A DNA stretch of 11,420 nt from CAYFSC01 sp964345695 (GTDB lineage: Bacteria; Bacteroidota; Rhodothermia; Rhodothermales; Salinibacteraceae), in contig CAYFSC010000099.1 in the NCBI GenBank assembly GCA_964345695.1, positions 1 through 11,420 on the forward strand, read 5' to 3'. This document shows, piece by piece, positions 1 to 6,157 of this stretch (position 1 is the first letter of the stretch; every line of letters starts with the position of its first letter). A model generated the notes under the pieces. That model was not told where the DNA came from. It made no database searches and was given only the letters and a program-made list of their open reading frames with translations. Position numbers and translations under genes: made by a program.

Positions 1-813
1 ATGGCCGAGTTTGAGGGCGTGTACGCCGACATCTCGTACAACGATGCGCCGATGGCCGGCGGCGACGGCGAGGCGCATTACTTCCGCCATCTGGAGCGGC
101 TGCTCGACGATCCGGTGCGGCGCGATCGCATTCTGTTCGGTACGGACTATTTTCTGATCCGCATGCGCCTGCGAGAGTCCAGCTTCTGGGCGTACTTCGA
201 AGACCGCCTCTCTGCCGACGCGTTCGCCCGCATCACCGACGCCAATCCCCGCCGGTTTCTGGGCCTGTCTGCACGGCCGGCCCGGCTGTCGTGGGCGCTG
301 GACCACCACGTCCGGCTCGTCGCCGAGAACAGCGAGCGCTGCGCTTCGCATCCGGCTCCCTGGCTGGCCGAGGCCATCCAGGAGCGGTTCGGCGACGTGA
401 CGTTCCCGGTTTCCGACTTCGGCCCGCGCTGGAGCCGCAACAATCAGGCACACTGGCATCTGTACTGGTTTCTGCGCGACAACGAGATGCGCCCCGACCA
501 TCAGCCGCCGTTCGACGAGGCCGGCTCTCTGCGGCTCCGCAAACTCAAGTATTGGACCAAGGAGCACGATCCGGCATCCCTCTTTGCCGCCCACCGGCGT
601 GCCTTCGCCGAACGCATCGACATGCAGCTCACGACGTGGGGCGCTACGTACGAAGCCGACTACAACCGTGCCCAAGCGCGCAGCGAGCTCGACGCCTTTC
701 TCGACGACGGCCAGCGCCGCATCGTAGAGCTTGGCGCGCGCTGCGATCGCCTCTACCTTTTCCAGCAAGAACAGGTGCAGCGCTTCCCTTCACCGCCTCC
801 TGACGCGTCATGA
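1..813 (+). CDS. Amidohydrolase-2 family protein, 3' part (N-terminus outside window), with C-terminal extension
   Basis: This is the C-terminal part of a TIM-barrel amidohydrolase of the amidohydrolase-2 (Amidohydro_2) type. Residues 43-52 (RILFGTDYFL) form the last barrel strand, and Asp49 of GTD is the expected metal-binding or catalytic aspartate. The family-typical ending NPRRFLGL follows at residues 82-89. The metal-binding histidines of the earlier strands are absent, so the ATG at base 1 is almost certainly internal and the gene begins upstream of the window. After the barrel comes an unusual extension of about 180 residues, rich in Trp, Arg and Asp (for example RWSRNNQAHWHLYWFLRDNE near residues 144-163), which I do not recognise. 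The stop overlaps the next start as ATGA, so translation of the two genes is probably coupled. The substrate cannot be inferred. The family call is fairly secure. Confidence 0.7.
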   Translation: MAEFEGVYADISYNDAPMAGGDGEAHYFRHLERLLDDPVRRDRILFGTDYFLIRMRLRESSFWAYFEDRLSADAFARITDANPRRFLGLSARPARLSWALDHHVRLVAENSERCASHPAPWLAEAIQERFGDVTFPVSDFGPRWSRNNQAHWHLYWFLRDNEMRPDHQPPFDEAGSLRLRKLKYWTKEHDPASLFAAHRRAFAERIDMQLTTWGATYEADYNRAQARSELDAFLDDGQRRIVELGARCDRLYLFQQEQVQRFPSPPPDAS

Positions 814-1721
814 TCCGGCTTTTCTTCATCGCACTGGCGGGTCTCGTCCTGCTAGGAACCCAACCTGCGGCCCGCGCCCAGACCGTCACGTCGTTCGACG
901 CGGACCTCGCACCTCATCTCCTCACGGCCGATCGGACGTGGGCCCCCGGCCTCACGCCGGATCTCCGCCTGAACGCCGAACACACCGGATTCTCAACGTC
1001 CTGGTTTGCGCGCGCCCAGACCGGAGGACCGCTGCTGCTAGACGCCGATTTGGCTACCGAAGCGCTGTCGGTCTCCGCTGCACTCGGCATCGCCCGCAAC
1101 TTTTTTCGTCCGAGCCCGACGCCGCCTCCCCCGCCCGGCGCACCGACCGTCCCCTCTCCGCCGCGAACCGGAGCGCGCGACTTCGGCCGGGTGGCCGCCG
1201 GGCTGAGCCTTCGCTACGAGACCACCCAGACGTTTGAGGATCAGACCCTGACGGGCGGACTCCAGCTGACGTACTCGATGCGCGGACAATCGGGGTGGGC
1301 ACGCCTGATTCCAAGCGTGCACCTGTCTGCCGAGGGCGCGCTGCCCGTCCGCGCCGATGCCCGCGAAGCGGTCGACGCCGAGACGAACGGATTCGTGCTC
1401 CTCCGTGGCATGGCCTCCATCACCCCTGGTTTAGGCGCGGCCTTGCCCCCCGACTGGCTGGATCCACTCGACCTCCACGTGTTGGTCGATGGACGCTGGG
1501 AAGGTGCTACGGGGTCGGCGTGGCGGTCGGAAGGGCTCGACACGGCCTTCTACGCCGCCGCCACGCTCCTGTACGCGTTTCGAGACGCCGTGGGCGTCGT
1601 CGAGCAGCTCTACGTTCGCTTTTCGGACGGGCGCGTGCCGCCCACCACGGGGGCCGACCGGACATGGACGTTCGGCGCCGTCGTAGGCCTTCCTGCGAGC
1701 GATTCCCGACCCGGTAGGTAG
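810..1721 (+). CDS. Exported protein, probable outer-membrane beta-barrel
   Basis: This is a 303-residue protein with a clear Sec signal peptide: a positive residue near the N-terminus, a hydrophobic core (FFIALAGLVLLG) and a probable cleavage after Ala23 (AARA|QT). A proline-rich stretch lies at about residues 98-116. The rest alternates polar and hydrophobic residues with many Gly, Thr and aromatic residues (VAAGLSLRYETT, GGLQLTYSMRGQSG, DLHVLVDGRWEG, FYAAATLLYAFRDA, TWTFGAVVGLP), which is the pattern of amphipathic beta strands in outer-membrane barrels. Its start codon overlaps the stop of the preceding amidohydrolase gene (ATGA), and a strong hairpin terminator follows 38 bases after the stop, so these genes form the end of one operon. 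I do not recognise a named family; barrel topology is inferred from strand pattern only. Confidence 0.6.
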   Translation: MIRLFFIALAGLVLLGTQPAARAQTVTSFDADLAPHLLTADRTWAPGLTPDLRLNAEHTGFSTSWFARAQTGGPLLLDADLATEALSVSAALGIARNFFRPSPTPPPPPGAPTVPSPPRTGARDFGRVAAGLSLRYETTQTFEDQTLTGGLQLTYSMRGQSGWARLIPSVHLSAEGALPVRADAREAVDAETNGFVLLRGMASITPGLGAALPPDWLDPLDLHVLVDGRWEGATGSAWRSEGLDTAFYAAATLLYAFRDAVGVVEQLYVRFSDGRVPPTTGADRTWTFGAVVGLPASDSRPGR

Positions 1722-1759
1722 CGGACTTCCAGACCGGCACTGCCATCCGGGCACACACA

Positions 1760-1795
1760 AAAAGCCCCGGCGATCGGCCGACCGCCGGGGCTTTT
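1760..1795. terminator. Bidirectional Rho-independent terminator
   Basis: A perfect 13-bp inverted repeat (AAAAGCCCCGGCG at 1760-1772 and its complement at 1783-1795) encloses a 10-nt loop. The stem is G+C-rich and ends in a T run on the plus strand and, by symmetry, on the minus strand. It lies between the converging genes ending at 1721 (+) and 1819 (-), so it can stop transcription from both sides. Confidence 0.85.
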
Positions 1796-1818
1796 CACGT
1801 CGCAAGCACGCGTTGTCT

Positions 1819-2274
1819 TTACGCGATGCCGTGCCGGTTCTGGTAGGAGCGCAACACGTTGAAAACGTGCCGCCGCAGCCGCTCAGAATTGATCTTGTCG
1901 CTCTTCGCCCACCGCATAAGCGTGTTATAACCGCTTCGTGTATCCATTTCGTTTAGCACCGACAGGGCCATAATGCGCAGGTCCTCGGGTGCATTCTCGT
2001 CCAGCACGATGTTGGTCACAGGCGCCACGAGGGCATCAAACGTGACGTTCGGCGGCTGCTCACGCACTACGATGAGAAGCGTCGCGAGGCCGTCCTCCTG
2101 TGCGTCCTGCACCGACTGGGTGAGTACTTTGGTCATTTGCGCTTCGAAGTGCTGGGTCCAGCGAGGGGTCGTCTGATCCTGGGCCTGCGCCGTCGGTGCG
2201 CCGAGCGCAAGCATTGCACCGGTGATGAGCAGAAAGCACGAGGTCAAGAGAAGAGGGCGTCGGTCAGAGGTCAT
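1819..2274 (-). CDS. Small exported helical protein of unknown function
   Basis: The product is 151 residues when started at 2274. This start gives a standard signal peptide (MTSDRRPLLL, hydrophobic core to about residue 26, probable cleavage after AQA31). An in-frame ATG at 2340 would add 22 residues before the signal peptide. It has a GGGAGG sequence about 14 nt upstream and a possible promoter farther up, so it cannot be excluded. The mature part is mostly alpha-helical. It contains a conserved-looking core (LDENAPEDLRIMALSVLNEM, then YNTLMRWAKSD) and a basic C-terminus. No cysteine or catalytic motif is apparent and I do not recognise the family. It converges on the upstream operon and shares its terminator. 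Export to the periplasm is the only confident functional statement. Confidence 0.65.
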   Translation of the reverse strand: MTSDRRPLLLTSCFLLITGAMLALGAPTAQAQDQTTPRWTQHFEAQMTKVLTQSVQDAQEDGLATLLIVVREQPPNVTFDALVAPVTNIVLDENAPEDLRIMALSVLNEMDTRSGYNTLMRWAKSDKINSERLRRHVFNVLRSYQNRHGIA

Positions 2275-2369
2275 GGCAGAATCGGAGGTTGGTCGTGAGA
2301 GCGAGACGTTGGGAGGAGGTGCGACTGGCACCGTCTTCATCCACCAACACGAGACCTCCCTTGGGATGG

Positions 2370-2398
2370 TTACAGAGGATCGAAAACTTTTTTGTCAG
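2370..2398 (-). promoter_or_regulatory. Possible promoter for the small exported protein
   Basis: On the minus strand CTGACA (2393-2398) is followed after 17 nt by CTGTAA (2370-2375), with an A/T-rich spacer. Transcription would start near 2363, just upstream of the alternative start codon at 2340. The match to a sigma-70 consensus is moderate, so this is tentative. Confidence 0.3.
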
Positions 2399-2575
2399 GG
2401 TCGAACGGTAGGCAGCGCGGCCCCGCCCCCCTTTTGCCTTCGATGGGGAAGGGAACCAAACCGAATTGCAACCCGAGTTGCGACGGGCCTTCCGCGCAGG
2501 ACCAAGGGTGTCAGTAACGGGCTGCTCGCCGGAGAGAACAGAAGACGTGCAGCGGCCTCTCTGCAGCCTCACTCG

Positions 2576-2604
2576 TTGCGCGTTTGTCCGCGCGTCGGTA
2601 TGTT
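2576..2604 (+). promoter_or_regulatory. Possible promoter for glutamate dehydrogenase
   Basis: TTGCGC (2576-2581) is separated by 17 nt from TATGTT (2599-2604). This gives a predicted start of transcription near 2611 and a leader of about 53 nt before the ATG at 2664. Both hexamers are only partial matches. The main support is the exact spacing and the palindrome immediately downstream. Confidence 0.3.
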
Positions 2605-2615
2605 GAGATCCATGC

Positions 2616-2627
2616 GGAAGCGCTTCC
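2616..2627. promoter_or_regulatory. Palindromic operator-like site (LacI-family style)
   Basis: GGAAGCGCTTCC is a perfect 12-bp palindrome with a central CG. Central CpG palindromes of this form are typical of LacI/GalR/CcpA-type operators. The site lies 37 bp before the glutamate dehydrogenase start and, if the suggested promoter is right, at about +5 to +16, where a repressor would block transcription. No regulator gene is visible in the window. Confidence 0.35.
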
Positions 2628-2663
2628 ATTTTCGCGTTCTGCCTTTCAAACTTTTGAGTCTGT

Positions 2664-4040
2664 ATGTCACCTGCTTCAGACGCCCAGGCCCGCCAGCGGA
2701 CCGATGCTGGCTCTGAGGACCTGAATCCGTTTCACATCGCGCGCCAGCAGGTCGAGCAGGCCACTCGGTACCTGCCGGACCTCAACAGCGGCCTCATCGA
2801 GTTTCTGATCCGTCCGGGCCGTGTGATTACGGTCGAGTTCCCCATCCAGATGGACGACGGCTCCGTGAGAAGCTTCGTCGGCCACCGCGTGCTCCACAGC
2901 CACATGCGGGGGCCGGGCAAAGGCGGGATTCGGTATCACCCAGACGTGACGCCCGACGAGGTCCGTGCGCTCGCGTCGTGGATGACCTGGAAGAGCGCGG
3001 TCGTCGACGTGCCGTTCGGCGGCGCGAAAGGCGGTGTGGCATGCACCCCGAAGGCGCTGTCGAAAAGCGAACTCCGCAAGATCACCCGTCGATTCATTGC
3101 GGAACTCGGCGACAACATCGGACCGCACACCGACGTGCCCGCGCCCGACGTCAACACGGACGAGGAGACAATGGCATGGGTCTACGACACGTACGACATG
3201 ATGCACCCCGGCCAGAACAACTTCCCGGTCGTGACCGGCAAGCCGGTGGACATGAGCGGCTCGTACGGACGGCGCGAAGCCACCGCACGCGGACTGCTCT
3301 TTGCCACCCGCATCGCCATCGAGCGCGGCGTGGTGGACGGGCTTGAGGATCTGACCGGCGCGTCGGTCGCCATCCAGGGCTACGGCAACGCCGGATCCAT
3401 CACGGCCCAGTTCTTCGACGCGGCGGGAGCCACGGTCGTCGCCGTGAGCGACTCGCAGGGCGGTGTTCACGCGCCCGACGGCCTCGATCCCGATGCTGCC
3501 CTCGCCCACAAGTCCGAGACCGGCTCCGTCGTCGGCCTGGCTGGCACGGAACCCATCACGAACGAGACCCTGCTGGAGCTTCCCTGCGACCTCCTGATTC
3601 CTGCGGCGCTGGAGAACCAGATCCGCAGCGACAACGCCCCGAACGTCCGGGCCCGGTTTATTGTCGAGGCTGCGAACGGCCCTACGACCCCCGCCGCCGA
3701 TCGCATCCTGGCGGAGCGCGGGATCCCCGTGCTGCCCGACATCCTGGCCAACGCCGGAGGCGTAACCGTCAGCTACTTCGAGTGGGTGCAGAACATCGAG
3801 AACGAGCAGTGGGAGCTTGAGGTGGTCAACGAGAAGTTGCGCACCAAGATGGAACGCGCCACGCACGCCGTCATCGACCGGCAGGCCGAAACCAACAGTG
3901 CGCTCGACGAGATCGCCCAGAACCGGTCCAACGGCACACCGTCCGACGCGCCCGACCCCATCGACCTGCGCACTGCGGCGCTCGTCGAGGCGGTGGGACG
4001 CGTGGCCGACGTCGCCAAGAAGCGCGGCATCTGGCCGTGA
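2664..4040 (+). CDS. Glutamate dehydrogenase (Glu/Leu/Phe/Val dehydrogenase family)
   Basis: This is a complete 458-residue NAD(P)-dependent glutamate dehydrogenase, which interconverts glutamate with 2-oxoglutarate and ammonium in the cytoplasm. The N-terminal substrate domain carries GPGKGG (Lys86), MTWK (Lys110), the catalytic lysine in PFGGAKGG (Lys122) and the catalytic aspartate in PAPDVNTDEETM (Asp162). The spacing matches the classical K89/K113/K125/D165 set of the clostridial enzyme. The dinucleotide-binding motif is GYGNAG (239-244), and Asp263 (AVSDSQGG) ends the second Rossmann strand, where acidity usually favours NAD. The late motif ILANAGGVTVSYFEWVQN (360-377) is typical. About 25 residues near 408-432 look like a variable acidic insertion. 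No Shine-Dalgarno precedes the ATG. Length and motifs argue for a functional enzyme. Which paralogue it is (gdhA, gdhB or gdhX type) cannot be decided here. Confidence 0.93.
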   Translation: MSPASDAQARQRTDAGSEDLNPFHIARQQVEQATRYLPDLNSGLIEFLIRPGRVITVEFPIQMDDGSVRSFVGHRVLHSHMRGPGKGGIRYHPDVTPDEVRALASWMTWKSAVVDVPFGGAKGGVACTPKALSKSELRKITRRFIAELGDNIGPHTDVPAPDVNTDEETMAWVYDTYDMMHPGQNNFPVVTGKPVDMSGSYGRREATARGLLFATRIAIERGVVDGLEDLTGASVAIQGYGNAGSITAQFFDAAGATVVAVSDSQGGVHAPDGLDPDAALAHKSETGSVVGLAGTEPITNETLLELPCDLLIPAALENQIRSDNAPNVRARFIVEAANGPTTPAADRILAERGIPVLPDILANAGGVTVSYFEWVQNIENEQWELEVVNEKLRTKMERATHAVIDRQAETNSALDEIAQNRSNGTPSDAPDPIDLRTAALVEAVGRVADVAKKRGIWP

Positions 4041-4046
4041 GGGCTC
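3992..4046 (+). repeat. 55-bp direct duplication, left copy (ends at the N gap)
   Basis: These 55 bases, covering the last codons and stop of the glutamate dehydrogenase gene plus GGGCTC, recur exactly at 4147-4201 on the other side of the N run. This is best explained as the shared end of two unmerged contigs and not as a biological repeat. Confidence 0.9.
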
Positions 4047-4146
4047 NNNNNNNNNNNNNNNNNNNNNNNNNNNNNNNNNNNNNNNNNNNNNNNNNNNNNN
4101 NNNNNNNNNNNNNNNNNNNNNNNNNNNNNNNNNNNNNNNNNNNNNN
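4047..4146. other. Assembly gap of 100 N
   Basis: A run of exactly 100 N, the conventional length for a gap of unknown size. The flanks overlap exactly by 55 bases, so the real sequence probably joins 4046 directly to 4202 with nothing missing. Confidence 0.95.
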
Positions 4147-4201
4147 GGTGGGACGCGTGGCCGACGTCGCCAAGAAGCGCGGCATCTGGCCGTGAGGGCT
4201 C
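4147..4201 (+). repeat. 55-bp direct duplication, right copy (starts at the N gap)
   Basis: Exact second copy of 3992-4046, beginning at the first base after the gap. It contains a duplicated fragment of the end of the dehydrogenase gene, which should not be annotated as a separate gene. Confidence 0.9.
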
Positions 4202-4267
4202 GGGCGGCGGCCGCGGCACGGATAGGCGCGGCCGTCCGGGACGCGTCCCTGCACGCTGCATCCGGCC

Positions 4268-5230
4268 TCACATCAGGAACCCGCCGATGACGAAGGCGGC
4301 GTACAGCGCCACAAGTACGCCCCCGGCCCAGCGCGGCACCGTGCGTCGCAGGAGCACGGCGGCCGTGAAGCCGACCGCCAGGAGCGCCACCGGCACGTAG
4401 AAGAAGCGCGTGTCGGCCCCAACAGGAACAGGACGGACGAGCGCAATCACTCCGGCGTTGAAAAGAAAAAATGCGAGGACGGAGCCCACCACGTTTCCAA
4501 GGGCAATCTCGGGCCGGCCCTTCAGCGCTGCCGGCAGCTCGCGCGCCAACTCCTCGATGCTCACGAGCAGGGCGAGGAGCGTCATGCCGAAGGCCGTGTC
4601 CGTCAGCCCGATCCGTGCCGTGAGCACCGTCCCGGCCTCGACGACCAGCTTGCTTCCGCCCGTAATGGCCGCCAGCGACACCGCCAGCATGCCCGCTGCC
4701 TGCCACAGCGTCGCTTCGGAGTCGTCCTCGTGCAGCGCCTCGGCCACTTCCCCGCTGGGCTCAATGTGGACACCGCGTCGCCCGAGAATGTAGAGCCAGG
4801 CCAGTGCCAACGCGTAGGCGCCGAGCAGGAGGACGCCGTCGATCCGCGACAGCATCCCATCAGCAGCCAGGCCGCCGAGGAGCCCGACCGGCAGCGGGAG
4901 CAGCACCACGATGGACCGGGGCGCGCGTTCGAACCGCAGGGGAACGGCGAGCGCGGTGATGCCGAGCGCAAGGGCGATGGCCACCATCGCGGAGCCCACC
5001 ACGGTGCCGAGCGCAATGCCGGGGGCACCCTCCCACGTGCCGGTGCTGCCGATGAACAGGTTCTCCGGATCGAACCCGACGAAGAGAACGCTGATCAGAA
5101 AGGCCGACAGCCCGGCGTTCGCCGCCGTACCGACGACGGACTCGACGAGCCGCTCGGAGAACACCAGAACGAGGGCAAGTCCCACCGCGAAAAGAAGAAG
5201 CGCAACAGGGACACTCATGAACCTGAGCAT
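4268..5230 (-). CDS. Sodium/calcium exchanger family (CaCA) membrane antiporter
   Basis: The product is a 320-residue polytopic membrane protein with two inverted halves, each of about five hydrophobic segments, joined by an acidic cytoplasmic loop (about residues 151-175). The first alpha repeat is around residues 51-82 (GFDPEN, then GIALGTVVGSAM). The second is around 219-256 (SIEELA, then EIALGNVVGSVL). These correspond to the ion-binding repeats of Na+/Ca2+ exchangers. The acidic residues are retained (Glu56, Glu226/227), but the usual asparagine of GSN is replaced by Ala in the first repeat and Val in the second, so ion selectivity may differ. An in-frame ATG at 5218 (MSVPVALL) has AGG just upstream and is an equally good start. 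The gene begins 45 bp after the small gene before it on the same strand, so they are probably cotranscribed. Confidence 0.85.
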   Translation of the reverse strand: MLRFMSVPVALLLFAVGLALVLVFSERLVESVVGTAANAGLSAFLISVLFVGFDPENLFIGSTGTWEGAPGIALGTVVGSAMVAIALALGITALAVPLRFERAPRSIVVLLPLPVGLLGGLAADGMLSRIDGVLLLGAYALALAWLYILGRRGVHIEPSGEVAEALHEDDSEATLWQAAGMLAVSLAAITGGSKLVVEAGTVLTARIGLTDTAFGMTLLALLVSIEELARELPAALKGRPEIALGNVVGSVLAFFLFNAGVIALVRPVPVGADTRFFYVPVALLAVGFTAAVLLRRTVPRWAGGVLVALYAAFVIGGFLM

Positions 5231-5275
5231 CGCGGTCTACAGACAGCCCGGCATCGTCACCGGGACGCAGAGCCA

Positions 5276-5668
5276 TCACGACAGATAGTCCAGCGCCCGC
5301 GTCAGCGCCTCGCCTCGCATGCCGGTGGTATCCACGTCGAACGGCTGATTGGCCCCGTCAACCGAGGCGCCGGGGAGGCCGCGCCGGGCATTGTCCGTCT
5401 CAATGGCATGGTTGTTCTTCAGCAGCAGCGCGGCCATCTCCACGTTGGGTGCCCCGGACCGCCCGACGGCGTCCATGAACTTCGTCTGCGCATCGTGCCA
5501 GTCCTGAAGCGCCTCGGCAACGGGCTCAAGCACCGGGCGCTGCTTCTCTTCCGGCGCGCGCCGGTCCAGCGACTCGGCCTCGCGCAGCGCCGTCACAAGC
5601 GCATCGCGGGCCGCGTCGCAGTCGGCGGCGTATTGCTCCAGTTCAGAAACGATGTCGTCGGAAAGCAT
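5276..5668 (-). CDS. Small hypothetical acidic helical protein
   Basis: A 130-residue soluble protein with no signal peptide or membrane segment. Residues 1-70 read as two long amphipathic helices (DIVSELEQYAADCDAARDAL, then AEALQDWHDAQTKFMDAVGR), followed by a region with NVEMAALLLKNNHAIETDNA and a polar C-terminus ending in MRGEALTRALDYLS. It is strongly acidic, as expected in a salt-adapted cytoplasm. The helical hairpin form suggests a binding or structural protein, but I recognise no family and assign no function. Its stop is 45 bp from the start of the exchanger gene, and a plausible promoter lies 41 bp upstream of its start, so it probably leads a two-gene operon. No Shine-Dalgarno is visible. 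Confidence 0.65.
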   Translation of the reverse strand: MLSDDIVSELEQYAADCDAARDALVTALREAESLDRRAPEEKQRPVLEPVAEALQDWHDAQTKFMDAVGRSGAPNVEMAALLLKNNHAIETDNARRGLPGASVDGANQPFDVDTTGMRGEALTRALDYLS

Positions 5669-5695
5669 GGGCGTTGGGCAGGATCGAAAAAGGGT

Positions 5696-5973
5696 TCAGC
5701 CATTTTTGATGATAGGATCTACAATGGCGAGGCTCAACCCCTGCCCCACCGCCTCGATTTCGAACCCGGGCTGGGCCCGTTATCATGGAGCGGCCGTGCT
5801 GGGGTGCCAAGGAGAGCGGCCATGTCTTCGAAGGACAGGTCCAGTCGCTACCGGAGGAAATCGATGCTTTCCGCGTCGAATCCACGTTCGATGCGCTCGA
5901 GGACCTCGTTGCGTTCATTGGTCTCCTTCAGCCCGATGGACCAACCAGGGTGGGAGTGCTCTGCGGTTGGCAT
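5696..5973 (-). pseudogene. Degraded Xre/ParS-type antitoxin remnant
   Basis: Reading from an ATG at 5973, the frame gives SIGLKETNERNEVLERIERG, then FDAESIDFLR, then an in-frame TAG (5848-5850), then RLDLSFEDMAALLGTPARPL. Reading through the stop, this has the form of the helix-turn-helix of Xre/MbcA/ParS antitoxins: a block like 'ERIxxGFxAxxxxxLRERLxLSxxxxAxLLGxPxRTLxRR'. One base change (GAG to TAG) would restore it. After the helix-turn-helix the frame degrades. In another frame PGFEIEAVGQGL (about 5736-5771) faintly resembles the family's C-terminal toxin-binding end, closing with TGA at 5696-5698, so a deletion plus frameshift is likely. No RES-type toxin partner follows. The helix-turn-helix identification is by eye and moderately secure; the tail match is weak. 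Confidence 0.5.
5709..5737 (-). promoter_or_regulatory. Probable promoter for the hypothetical gene and exchanger operon
   Basis: On the minus strand TTGAGC (5732-5737) and TATCAT (5709-5714) are separated by exactly 17 nt. This matches the sigma-70 -35 consensus at 4 of 6 positions and the -10 consensus at 5 of 6. Transcription would start near 5702, giving a leader of about 34 nt. The site overlaps the decayed end of the antitoxin remnant upstream. Confidence 0.45.
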
Positions 5974-6101
5974 CGCGGTATTCGGCAGATTGGCAGAAAT
6001 CCATTGACATGTGTGCGGTACCGACGGCCCCGAAGAGGGTTGCGACCCAGACCGACGCGCTCGGCATTTCGGATTCCGAGTTTCCGAAGTCGAAACGCGA
6101 A

Positions 6102-6143
6102 AACGTTCGATGTCCAACCCCGAACGTTTAACGTTCCAACGTT
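6102..6143. repeat. AACGTT repeat block
   Basis: Four copies of the self-complementary hexamer AACGTT lie at 6102-6107, 6123-6128, 6130-6135 and 6138-6143, the last three spaced 7 and 8 bases apart. GAACGT-TTA-ACGTTC (6122-6136) can form a short hairpin. The block is 15-56 bases past the end of the minus-strand amidohydrolase gene and has no T tract, so it is not a typical terminator. The rest of 5974-6157 shows no gene that I can support. Confidence 0.55.
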
Positions 6144-6157
6144 CAACGCCGGACCCG

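Larger units (their letters stand above)
2275..2663. other. Divergent intergenic region
   Basis: These 389 bases separate two divergently transcribed genes. They hold possible promoters for each direction, a 12-bp palindrome near the glutamate dehydrogenase start, and a small inverted repeat (GCAAC, CCGA, GTTGC at 2468-2481). Open frames crossing it have no recognisable protein character. I see no tRNA or riboswitch. Confidence 0.5.

Noticed and set aside
2650..2657. AACTTTTG as a Bacteroidota-type -7 box (TAnnTTTG) giving a nearly leaderless gdh transcript
   Set aside because: One consensus base is wrong and no convincing -33 TTG element is correctly spaced upstream. The 2576-2604 promoter candidate is at least as good.
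2222..2716. Plus-strand frame of 164 codons across the intergenic region
   Set aside because: It overlaps the start of the exported-protein gene antisense and the dehydrogenase start, and reads as low-quality, Arg-rich sequence.
4147..4201. Second, partial copy of the glutamate dehydrogenase end as a gene duplication
   Set aside because: The exact 55-bp identity, abutting both sides of a 100-N gap, points to an unmerged assembly overlap.
4238..4249. Perfect palindrome GGGACGCGTCCC as a terminator between converging genes
   Set aside because: There is no loop and no T tract on either strand; such GC palindromes are frequent by chance at this base composition.
2676..4706. Long minus-strand open frame spanning the N gap
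   Set aside because: It is antisense to glutamate dehydrogenase, passes through undefined bases and has no recognisable domain.
4730..6007. Long plus-strand open frame of 425 codons
   Set aside because: It is antisense to the exchanger and the small helical gene. Its composition (Arg, Gly, His, Gln) is typical of a shadow frame in GC-rich DNA.
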